From assembly GCA_002684375.1 (NCBI GenBank), contig NYVC01000074.1, forward strand, positions 6,195 to 18,389: DNA of 12,195 nt, in the 5' to 3' direction. The DNA is from Marinovum sp. Lineage in GTDB: Bacteria; Pseudomonadota; Alphaproteobacteria; Rhodobacterales; Rhodobacteraceae. The notes below the pieces were generated by a model that worked only from the letters and a program-made list of their open reading frames with translations, had not been told where the DNA came from and ran no database searches. Positions 1 to 6,558 of this stretch are shown here, in pieces; the stretch's first letter is position 1; every line of letters begins with the position of its first letter. Both the position numbers and the translations under genes were made by a program.

Positions 1-605
1 GGCCCCTCTGTCAGATTTGAGGTGCCGATTGTTTGACCCGGTGCGAAAGCCAATCCGTCAATCGGCCAAAACAACCCTTCTGAAGTCCCTTGGACAGCCC
101 CCATTGGAAACAGCGAAATCCGCGTCTGTTGTGGTAGCTCAAGCGACATCTCCGGCGGGGCAAGAAACACCACATCTTCCGAGCCCAGCAGCATGCAGCG
201 CTGGTGACAGTACCGCAGCAGACCGTGAAATACCGCCATCTGATGATCTATTCGCCCACCAGTAAAACCCAGACCCAAGATAAGCGGTGCCGAAATATGA
301 CGCAGACATTTTTCAAAATCGGTGCTGTTCTGCTCGGCAACCAGATGCAGTCGGTCGGGCGGCATCTGGCTGCGCGCCTGCACAGTGATTGAATCCAGAT
401 CGCCAATCACCGCCTCAGCGGTGATATCATGCGCCAACAACGTATCTGCGCCACCATCAGCCGCAACAAAACAACTGCTGCGCCGTTTGGCCAAAGCCAA
501 ATCTGCCGCATCACACGCCCCCCCCCCGACAAGTGCCAGCGGCCGGTCAGTTTGAATCAGATGTGTAAATTTGTCCAAATTATGTTTCCCGCACAAAATC
601 GCCAT
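1..605 (-). CDS. Thiamine pyrophosphokinase (thiamine diphosphokinase), partial: C-terminus beyond the left edge
   Basis: Reading the minus strand from ATG at 605 gives 201 open codons to the window edge. The enzyme transfers pyrophosphate from ATP to thiamine, making the cofactor thiamine diphosphate in the cytoplasm, usually for thiamine salvage. Visible family motifs are a glycine-rich LVGGG at residues 25-29, DGGAD at 50-54, GDLDS at 68-72 (metal/nucleotide site), TDFEK at 95-99, GGRIDH at 116-121, and a thiamine-side GLFWPIDG at 177-184 followed by TSN at 195-197. Family members are usually about 210-220 residues, so only a short C-terminal piece is missing. An in-frame TGA six codons upstream limits the start, and ATG 605 is the only ATG before the motifs. 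No clear Shine-Dalgarno is visible. Residues 27-29 are encoded by a run of ten G. The gene diverges from the 871-1797 gene. The Bacillus equivalent is called thiN. The family call is secure; the start is less so. Confidence 0.93.
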   Translation of the reverse strand, partial: MAILCGKHNLDKFTHLIQTDRPLALVGGGACDAADLALAKRRSSCFVAADGGADTLLAHDITAEAVIGDLDSITVQARSQMPPDRLHLVAEQNSTDFEKCLRHISAPLILGLGFTGGRIDHQMAVFHGLLRYCHQRCMLLGSEDVVFLAPPEMSLELPQQTRISLFPMGAVQGTSEGLFWPIDGLAFAPGQTIGTSNLTEG

Positions 606-870
606 AATATCGCCACGAACTCATAGGCAGACTTCAGCCATAAAGACCAAAAGTTGTCGGGGCAAAGATGCTGAACCTTTTGAAGAAAGGGAAGCACAAA
701 GAACACTGCGCTGTGCGATTGGGCCGCTTTATGAATGAAGATGTGTTGGACATAGGGACACGTGACCTGTCTGGCGGGGGGCCCCGCGCAAACTGTGGCT
801 CAGCACCCCAGCCTATCCGGTTCTCATTGCAACAAATGTATCGGCGGGAGCAAGAGTTGAAAGGTTTAAA

Positions 871-1797
871 ATGCCAAATACCCCATTAGACCTGCCGCGC
901 GACGGGCCATCACAAAACAGACCCTCAAATGTTGTCAATACCAGCGACACAGCGAGCCGCGTCTCTGCCACCAACAAAACGACAACCGACCCGTCGCCCC
1001 TGCCATCGAAAGATGATGCCGAAGACAGATATCAAAAAGGTCAAGACAGCACTCAAAACAGGGATAAATGTCAAAACATCCCGGCCATGTCACGCCTTTT
1101 GGATAAGACCAACAACCAAATGGAAGCGCCGGAAAACAAAACGCGGCGCAACGTGATGGCTCAGCTGCGATCTGCATTCGCAATGATTCTGGCAGATCAG
1201 ACAAACCCGAAGGTTGTTTTGAGGGAACTGCCCTCAAAAAGAGCGGGAACAGCAAGCGATCAAACTCCCGAACCGGACCCACTGATCGAAACGCAAACAC
1301 CGGCAGCAGCGCCCTCTCCCGCTACCCTGAGGCTGCCGCCCGAATTGATGATTGTGTCTCAAGCCCCAAGCCCCGCACAGGCAAAAGCATCAACAATGGC
1401 TCCGCCAACGGTACAACATCGCGACCAGACAGGCCGACGGACAACCAACATACCGACTGATAAAGTAATTGACGTAGCGCCAAGCGAGAAAGTAGCAGAA
1501 GTAACCACAGACATCAGCTTTGCTGAATTTGCGGCAAAACTGGATGCGCGTGCCTTACAAGACCTGTTGGAAATTGCGGTCGTCTACCTCTCCTTTATGA
1601 AAGGCCAGACCTATTTTTCTGGCCCCGAAATCATGCAATTGCTTCGAAAACAGCTCGCAGAAAGGTTTGATAAAGATACCAGTTGGAAGTGTTTTCACGC
1701 CATGCGTCGCGATGGTAAAATTGAAAAACTAGGCCCAGCAAAATTTCGTATCGCAGCAAAAATCGGCTATCACATAGAAGAAGAGACCTCGCCCTAG
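871..1797 (+). CDS. Uncharacterised 308-residue protein: disordered N-terminal two-thirds, compact C-terminal domain
   Basis: I do not recognise a named family. Residues 1-90 and 120-210 are rich in Pro, Thr, Ser, Ala, Gln and Asp and look disordered. A short basic/hydrophobic helix-like stretch lies at about 92-108 (NVMAQLRSAFA). Residues 214-300 look folded: an FAEFAAKLDARALQDLLEIA helix, then YLSF, FSGPEIMQLL, a helix with SWKCFHAMRRDGKIEKL, and a short strand KFRIA. The helix-helix-strand order and the DGKIEKL...FRI ending recall a small winged-helix fold, but that is inference. No signal peptide or membrane segment is seen. GAAAGG at 859-864 lies six bases before the ATG and supports this start. 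The gene stands alone between two minus-strand genes. My impression is that similar tails occur in other Rhodobacteraceae hypothetical proteins; I could not check. Good evidence for a real gene, none for function. Confidence 0.75.
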   Translation: MPNTPLDLPRDGPSQNRPSNVVNTSDTASRVSATNKTTTDPSPLPSKDDAEDRYQKGQDSTQNRDKCQNIPAMSRLLDKTNNQMEAPENKTRRNVMAQLRSAFAMILADQTNPKVVLRELPSKRAGTASDQTPEPDPLIETQTPAAAPSPATLRLPPELMIVSQAPSPAQAKASTMAPPTVQHRDQTGRRTTNIPTDKVIDVAPSEKVAEVTTDISFAEFAAKLDARALQDLLEIAVVYLSFMKGQTYFSGPEIMQLLRKQLAERFDKDTSWKCFHAMRRDGKIEKLGPAKFRIAAKIGYHIEEETSP

Positions 1798-1917
1798 CGG
1801 GTCAATCCCGGACCTTTCGTGACATGCTGGCGCTGGCCGCATTCAGCACACTTCGGGGCTCAAAACGACTAATCCAAGCCCAAAGGTTTGAATCCGTGAT
1901 CCTGCAAGCACCGGTTG

Positions 1918-2142
1918 TTATTGTTCGTCCTGATCGGGGTCGGCTTGTCCGATGCCTTTAAATATATATTTGAAGGGCAGCGCCCAAACCACGCCAAGGC
2001 CTATATAGATCGCCAACTCCACCAGCATCGGCGGACGGTCCAGCAGGTTTGAGACCGTGACCGCAGCCACAATGTAAACCGGCAAGCCTACAAGAAGGAT
2101 CACCAGTGACCAACGACGGCGGGCTTTATAAGATAAAGGCAT
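1918..2142 (-). CDS. DUF2842 small inner-membrane protein (74 residues)
   Basis: The protein begins [11 protein letters not shown], has two hydrophobic segments at about residues 12-31 and 40-57, and ends with an acidic tail (GQADPDQDEQ). The basic stretch KARRR before the first membrane helix suggests a cytoplasmic N-terminus. Length, the SYKARRRW opening and the ERPP/DRPP-type loop (DRPPMLVEL at 35-43) match DUF2842, a small alphaproteobacterial family with no known function. The ATG at 2142 shares its A with the purA stop (TGATG), so translation is probably coupled to purA. A TTG one codon upstream (2145) is possible, but the ATG better matches the usual family N-terminus. It is the last gene of its minus-strand group, with a 120-base gap to the convergent gene on its other side that shows no strong terminator. 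Family call by motif; function unknown. Confidence 0.85.
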   Translation of the reverse strand: MPLSYKARRRWSLVILLVGLPVYIVAAVTVSNLLDRPPMLVELAIYIGLGVVWALPFKYIFKGIGQADPDQDEQ

Positions 2143-3434
2143 CAATCTTCAAACGGGTCCGTTACTAGGATGGTATCATCGCGTTCAGGTGATGTAGAAA
2201 GTAGCGCGACCGGGCAATCAATCAACTCTTCCACACGGCGCACGTATTTAATCGCATTTGCCGGCAACTCAGCCCAGCTGCGCGCGCCTTCAGTCGAGTC
2301 GCTCCAACCGGGCATTTCCTCGTACACTGGCGTGCAACGCGCCTGTTGGTCTGCCGCAGTCGGCAGATAATCCAGTCTGGCACCGTCCAGCTCATAAGCC
2401 ACACAGATTTTTAGCGTCTTGAAACCGTCAAGAACATCCAGCTTGGTGAAAGCAATGCCATTGACACCGGAGGTGGCGCAGGTCTGGCGTACCAGTACCG
2501 CGTCAAACCAACCACAGCGCCTTTTACGCCCGGTCACAGTGCCAAATTCATGCCCGCGCTCGCCAAGGCGCTGCCCATCGTCATCATCCAACTCAACCGG
2601 AAAAGGCCCCTCGCCAACACGGGTGGTATAGGCCTTGACGATGCCCAGAACAAAATCGATCGAACCCGGCCCAATACCGGTGCCAGTCGCCGCCTGACCG
2701 GCAATCACATTCGACGAGGTGACAAAAGGATAAGTCCCAAAGTCAATGTCCAACAGAGCACCCTGAGCGCCTTCGAATAGAATGCGTTTGCCGGCTTTGC
2801 GTTTTTCATTCAACACCTTCCAGACTGGCGCCGCATAAGGCAGTACCGCACCAGCGATGTCGTGCAATTGTGCCAACAGTGCTGCCCTGTCCACCGGTGG
2901 CAGGCCCAACCCGCGACGCAGCGCGTCATGATGCGCCAAAGCGCGATCCACGCGGGCCTCCAGCGTGGCTGGATCAGCCAAATCAGCAACCCGCACCGAG
3001 CGCCGGCCAACTTTATCTTCGTATGCCGGACCAATACCCCGTCCTGTGGTGCCAATTTTTGCCACGGAATTTTGCGTTTCGCGCGCGCGATCCAATTCCC
3101 CGTGGATCGGGAGAATCAGCGGCGTGTTTTCAGCCACCAACAAAGTGTCCGGATTAATTGTCACACCCTGCCCACGCAACTGGTCAATTTCTTTGACAAG
3201 ATGCCAGGGATCAAGCACCACACCATTGCCGATGACCGACAGTTTTCCGCCGCGGACAATCCCCGAGGGCAGCAGCGACAATTTGAAAACTTCTCCATCG
3301 ATTACAAGGGTATGACCGGCATTGTGACCGCCCTGAAAGCGGGCAATGACATCCGCCCGCTCACTGAGCCAATCCACGATTTTGCCTTTTCCCTCATCGC
3401 CCCACTGGGCGCCGACTACAACGACATTTGCCAT
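2142..3434 (-). CDS. purA: Adenylosuccinate synthetase
   Basis: This cytoplasmic enzyme condenses IMP with aspartate, using GTP, to form adenylosuccinate, the first committed step from IMP to AMP. The 430-residue length is typical of bacterial PurA. Motifs are at expected places: the [12 protein letters not shown]-loop-like segment at residues 8-18 with catalytic Asp13, GGHNAGHT at 35-42 with catalytic His41, GTTGRGIGP at 128-136, the TYPFVTSSN segment in the middle, GEGPFPVE, and [12 protein letters not shown] near the C-terminal third. The ATG at 3434 is preceded by AAAGGG and the opening [15 protein letters not shown] is the family norm. The downstream DUF2842 gene starts on its stop codon. 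The upstream SDR gene on the same strand ends 165 bases before, so purA may have its own promoter in that gap. Nothing is missing or truncated. Confidence 0.98.
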   Translation of the reverse strand: MANVVVVGAQWGDEGKGKIVDWLSERADVIARFQGGHNAGHTLVIDGEVFKLSLLPSGIVRGGKLSVIGNGVVLDPWHLVKEIDQLRGQGVTINPDTLLVAENTPLILPIHGELDRARETQNSVAKIGTTGRGIGPAYEDKVGRRSVRVADLADPATLEARVDRALAHHDALRRGLGLPPVDRAALLAQLHDIAGAVLPYAAPVWKVLNEKRKAGKRILFEGAQGALLDIDFGTYPFVTSSNVIAGQAATGTGIGPGSIDFVLGIVKAYTTRVGEGPFPVELDDDDGQRLGERGHEFGTVTGRKRRCGWFDAVLVRQTCATSGVNGIAFTKLDVLDGFKTLKICVAYELDGARLDYLPTAADQQARCTPVYEEMPGWSDSTEGARSWAELPANAIKYVRRVEELIDCPVALLSTSPERDDTILVTDPFED

Positions 3435-3528
3435 GATGACCCTTTGTTAATTCCGTCAAACCAGCGCTGTATAGCGGTCTGTCTTGTAAGAGGAAACCGT
3501 TAATCCACCGCATAGAACAGACTGCGAC

Positions 3529-3543
3529 ATCGGCAAAGCCGAT
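3529..3543 (-). promoter_or_regulatory. Perfect 6-bp inverted repeat in the SDR-purA gap
   Basis: ATCGGC and GCCGAT flank a three-base spacer (AAA on the plus strand, TTT on the minus strand), about 95 bases upstream of purA and 57 bases past the SDR stop. No T-run follows on the minus strand, so it is a poor intrinsic terminator for the SDR gene. It could be an operator, a weak hairpin, or chance. A very weak sigma70-like pair (TTGCCG, 16 bases, TATGCG on the minus strand, 3536 to 3509) overlaps it. I see no known regulator consensus in it. Confidence 0.3.
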
Positions 3544-3599
3544 TCGGCAAGTCCGTTGCCCGTGTGAGCAGCCATGCAGAAATTACCGCCTAACACCAC

Positions 3600-4379
3600 T
3601 TAGAGCGTGGCGTTGACCGCACCGCCATCAAGCAAAATATTCTGACCAACGATAAAGCCAGCATGCTGAGAACATAAAAACGCACAAGCTGCCCCAAATT
3701 CAGCAGCAGTGCCATAGCGCCCAGCAGGGATCGTGGCACAACGTTGCGCCTGCGCCTCTTCCAAGGAAATGCCCTGCGCTTTGCACACGCCAGCGTCCAG
3801 CGACGCGGCCCTGTCGGTGGCGTGAATTCCGGGCAAGAGATTGTTAATCGTCACACCCGTACCGGCCACTTGCCGGGCCGTTCCCGCGACATATCCCGTC
3901 AGGCCTGTACGCGCCGCATTCGAAAGACCCAGAACGCCGATCGGGGCTTTGACAGACTGGCTGGTGATGTTGACCACCCGCCCCCATCCACGCGCGGACA
4001 TCTCTGGCAAAAGCGCTTTCATCAGCGCAATCGGGGTTAGCATATTTGCATCCAGCGCGCGGATAAAATCATCCCGGTCCCAATCGCTCCACAGACCCGG
4101 AGGCGGCCCGCCTGCATTGGTCACCAGAATGTCGACCTGCCCTGCAGCCTCAAGCAGGGAGTTCTGACCTTGCTGCGTGGTGACATCTGCCGCAAGCGTG
4201 GCTACCTCAACGCCATGCGCATCACGGATCGCCTGCGCCGAGGCTTCAAGCGCCTCTACACCACGGGCATTCATCACAAGATCCACCCCCGCCGCCGCCA
4301 ACGCCTGCGCGCATCCCAATCCCAAGCCCTTGCTAGAGGCACAGACCAGTGCCCTTTTGCCGTTAATTCCGAGATCCAT
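3600..4379 (-). CDS. SDR-family oxidoreductase, ketoacyl-reductase-like, with altered catalytic motif
   Basis: A 259-residue Rossmann-fold protein of the short-chain dehydrogenase/reductase superfamily. The fold is clear: a nucleotide-binding loop at 13-20 (CASSKGLG, where classical members have TGxxxGxG), DV at 65-66, NAG at 88-90, a NITS strand with Ser140, an LPG segment at 182-184, and the ending GQNILLDGG at 245-253. The usual YxxxK catalytic pair aligns with Ser153 and Arg157 (SNAAR), so both key residues differ. A known subgroup of beta-ketoacyl-ACP-reductase-like SDRs has imperfect cofactor and catalytic motifs, and this protein fits it. Substrate cannot be deduced. The ATG at 4379 follows AAGGAA at 4386-4391 with a six-base gap, supporting the start. 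It lies upstream of purA on the same strand, separated by 165 bases, and diverges from prfC. The family call is strong; activity is uncertain. Confidence 0.9.
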   Translation of the reverse strand: MDLGINGKRALVCASSKGLGLGCAQALAAAGVDLVMNARGVEALEASAQAIRDAHGVEVATLAADVTTQQGQNSLLEAAGQVDILVTNAGGPPPGLWSDWDRDDFIRALDANMLTPIALMKALLPEMSARGWGRVVNITSQSVKAPIGVLGLSNAARTGLTGYVAGTARQVAGTGVTINNLLPGIHATDRAASLDAGVCKAQGISLEEAQAQRCATIPAGRYGTAAEFGAACAFLCSQHAGFIVGQNILLDGGAVNATL

Positions 4380-4609
4380 TCGCTTTTCCTTACTATCAAA
4401 TACATGGCGGAGTCTGAGTGACCCTCAGCCCCGTTCAGACCGCACTGCTGTGCCGTAGTCGATCAGCGACACACCGCGTTTTCCAATCGCTAGGCCAGTT
4501 TGGCCCTCAAGTATTTGTTAACAGCAAAAAAAGCAAATAGTCGATGTGACCGGTGTCAAAAAAACTACAATCAATCCCGCGCTCAACCCAACTTTGCCTT
4601 TGTCGCCTA

Positions 4610-4630
4610 CGGTGGCTTGCTAAACCACCG
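4610..4630 (+). other. 6-bp stem-loop in the prfC leader
   Basis: CGGTGG (4610-4615) and CCACCG (4625-4630) can pair around a nine-base loop, 22 bases upstream of the prfC ATG. No T-tract follows. It could sit in the 5' leader and influence initiation, since no good Shine-Dalgarno is visible before that ATG. The rest of the 273-base gap between the SDR gene and prfC shows A-rich stretches but no clear promoter. Confidence 0.3.
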
Positions 4631-4652
4631 ATGCGCCCGTATATCGCCAGCT

Positions 4653-6260
4653 ATGCAAAACAAGCCCTCAAATCGCCCTGAATTACCGGCCGAAATCGGC
4701 CGGCGCCGAACGTTTGCAATCATCTCGCACCCCGATGCCGGCAAAACGACGCTCACCGAGAAATTTCTGCTCTATGGCGGTGCAATCCAGATGGCCGGGC
4801 AAGTGCGTGCCAAAGGCGAGGCACGGCGCACCCGCTCGGATTTCATGCAAATGGAAAAAGACCGCGGCATTTCGGTTTCGGCCTCGGCCATGTCATTCGA
4901 CTTTCAGCGCTTTCGCTTTAATCTGGTCGACACACCCGGCCACTCGGATTTTTCCGAAGACACATATCGCACGCTCACCGCCGTAGATGCGGCCGTGATG
5001 GTGATCGATGGTGCAAAAGGCGTGGAAAGCCAGACCCGGAAACTGTTTGAAGTCTGCCGCTTGCGGGATTTGCCGATCCTGACGTTTTGTAATAAAATGG
5101 ATCGCGAAAGCCGCGATACATTTGAAATAATCGATGAAATTCAAGAGAACCTTGCGATAGACGTAACCCCGGCAAGTTGGCCAATCGGCACCGGAGCCGA
5201 TTTTATGGGCTGTTATGATTTACTGCGGGACCGATTGGAACTGATGGACCGGGCCGACCGCAACAAAGTGGCCACGTCGTTAGAAATCAACGGATTAGAT
5301 GACCCGCAACTCGACCAACACGTGCCGGCGCATCTGCTGGAAAAACTGCGCGAAGAGGTGGAAATGGCCCGCGAACTGATGCCACCTTTAGACCCGCAGG
5401 CTTTGCTAGAGGGTAATCTGACCCCGATCTGGTTTGGCTCAGCGATCAACTCGTTTGGTGTTAAAGAACTGATGGATGGAATTGGAAAATTCGGTCCCGA
5501 GCCACAGGTCCAAGAAGCGAACCCCCGTCAGATTGCCCCCGAAGAAACCAAAGTGGCGGGGTTTGTGTTCAAGGTACAGGCCAATATGGACCCCAAACAC
5601 CGCGATAGGGTTGCTTTTGTGCGTATGGCATCAGGCCACTTCAAACGCGGCATGAAACTGACCCATGTGCGCAGTAAAAAACCGATGACCATCACCAACC
5701 CGGTGCTATTTCTCGCCTCGGATCGGGAATTGGCAGAAGAGGCGTGGGCTGGAGACATCATCGGCATTCCAAACCACGGCCAGTTGCGCATCGGGGACAC
5801 GCTGACCGAGGGCGAAATGATTAAGGTCAACGGTATTCCCAGCTTTGCCCCTGAACTGCTGCAAAGCTGTCGTGCCGGCGACCCAATGAAAGCAAAACAT
5901 CTTGAGAAAGCCCTGATGCAATTTGCCGAAGAAGGCGCCGCCAAAGTATTCAAACCGGCTTTTGGATCGGGTTTTATAGTCGGGGTTGTGGGTGCACTGC
6001 AATTCGAGGTTCTGGCCAGTCGGATCGAGTTGGAATACGGCCTACCAGTGCGCTTTGAGGTCAGCCAGTTTACCTCGGCACGTTGGGTCAGCGGTGCCAA
6101 GCTTGCAATGGATAAATTTGTCACCGCCAACAAAGCCCATATCAGCCACGACCATGACGGAGACGTTGTCTATCTGACCCGGCTGAAATGGGATATTGAC
6201 CGAGTAGAACGCGATTTTCCCGACGTGAGCCTGACGGCGACAAAAGAAATGATGGTATGA
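4653..6260 (+). CDS. prfC: Peptide chain release factor 3 (RF3)
   Basis: RF3 is the translational GTPase that removes RF1 or RF2 from the ribosome after peptide release. From ATG 4653 the protein has 535 residues, close to the family norm of about 530. GTPase motifs are intact: G1 SHPDAGKTT at 25-33, G2 RGISVSA at 71-77, G3 DTPGH at 93-97, G4 NKMD at 147-150. The TRSDFMQMEKDRGISV stretch distinguishes RF3 from EF-G, and the C-terminal part carries the RF3 domains with FGSGFIVGVVGALQFEVLASR. The open frame continues upstream to a TTG at 4500, adding 51 residues (including a CDRC pair), but RF3 proteins normally begin just before RRRTFAIISHPDAGKT, so ATG 4653 is preferred. No good Shine-Dalgarno is seen before it; a small stem-loop is present instead. 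The helicase gene follows 298 bases downstream on the same strand. Confidence 0.97.
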   Translation: MQNKPSNRPELPAEIGRRRTFAIISHPDAGKTTLTEKFLLYGGAIQMAGQVRAKGEARRTRSDFMQMEKDRGISVSASAMSFDFQRFRFNLVDTPGHSDFSEDTYRTLTAVDAAVMVIDGAKGVESQTRKLFEVCRLRDLPILTFCNKMDRESRDTFEIIDEIQENLAIDVTPASWPIGTGADFMGCYDLLRDRLELMDRADRNKVATSLEINGLDDPQLDQHVPAHLLEKLREEVEMARELMPPLDPQALLEGNLTPIWFGSAINSFGVKELMDGIGKFGPEPQVQEANPRQIAPEETKVAGFVFKVQANMDPKHRDRVAFVRMASGHFKRGMKLTHVRSKKPMTITNPVLFLASDRELAEEAWAGDIIGIPNHGQLRIGDTLTEGEMIKVNGIPSFAPELLQSCRAGDPMKAKHLEKALMQFAEEGAAKVFKPAFGSGFIVGVVGALQFEVLASRIELEYGLPVRFEVSQFTSARWVSGAKLAMDKFVTANKAHISHDHDGDVVYLTRLKWDIDRVERDFPDVSLTATKEMMV

Positions 6261-6383
6261 ACTGACCGGACCCGAGAGCCGTATCAACCCCGACCTGTCT
6301 CACTAACGGCCAAGGATTCGGTGTCGCTTGCAAACCCAGCCATACGTGCGAAAACTTTGCATTATGACTATAAAATGTTGCTC

Positions 6384-6420
6384 GCAAAGCCTGTTTATTC
6401 AAAAAAACCCTGCAAAGCCT
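6384..6420 (+). repeat. Direct repeat of GCAAAGCCT in the prfC-helicase gap
   Basis: GCAAAGCCT occurs at 6384-6392 and again at 6412-6420. A CTTTGC at 6355-6360 is complementary to the GCAAAG core of both copies, so two alternative weak stems are possible in an RNA made from here. A separate GC-rich stem-loop lies at 6492-6507 (CGGGCC, TGTC, GGCCCG) without a T-tail. A TATAAAAT stretch at 6369-6376 looks like a -10 box, but no convincing -35 lies at the right distance. Confidence 0.35.
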
Positions 6421-6532
6421 CTGTACAAACGCCGATAATGACCCCAACGATTGACCCCAACCTTATTACCGGGTTAAAAGCAATGGATAGACGGGCCTGT
6501 CGGCCCGACGCCAGCCAGACGCAACGGGCGAC

Positions 6533-6558
6533 ATATGTCCGTTAAAAAACGGATATAT
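6533..6558 (+). promoter_or_regulatory. Stem-loop covering the ribosome-binding site of the DEAD-box helicase
   Basis: The left arm ATATGTCCGTT (6533-6543) pairs with the right arm AACGGATATAT (6548-6558) around an AAAA loop. This gives 11 consecutive pairs, one of them G-U. The right arm ends at the base directly before ATG 6559 and contains CGGA, the only Shine-Dalgarno-like bases at a suitable distance (GGA, five bases before the ATG). Folding would hide the ribosome site. An AU-rich base and a GC-rich centre would suit a thermosensor-like or helicase-responsive switch; that role is inference. Confidence 0.5.

Noticed and set aside
637..665. Sigma70-like promoter for the thiamine pyrophosphokinase gene (TTGCCC, 17 bases, TATGGC on the minus strand)
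   Set aside because: Spacing is right but the match to consensus is weak (4/6 and 3/6), which is expected by chance in a gap of this size.
774..787. GC-rich palindrome GCGGGGGGCCCCGC
   Set aside because: Only a two-base loop with a six-pair stem and no T-run; not usable as a terminator and no known operator pattern.
668..889. 73-codon plus-strand frame upstream of and overlapping the 871-1797 gene
   Set aside because: No ribosome site before its ATG, no recognisable motifs, and it runs into a better-supported start at 871.
1798..1917. Possible terminator between the convergent 871-1797 and DUF2842 genes
   Set aside because: Only a four-pair CGGG/CCCG stem without a T-run; nothing else convincing in the 120 bases.
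2862..3503. 213-codon plus-strand open frame antisense to purA
   Set aside because: It is a mirror of the purA coding strand, where all catalytic motifs are intact; its translation resembles no protein family.
4500..4652. 51-residue N-terminal extension of RF3 from a TTG, including a CDRC pair
   Set aside because: RF3 proteins start near the later ATG at 4653, and the extension has no matching family sequence; a zinc-binding leader is unlikely.
5528..6133. 201-codon minus-strand open frame inside prfC
   Set aside because: Complement of the conserved RF3 C-terminal domains; composition typical of an antisense shadow.
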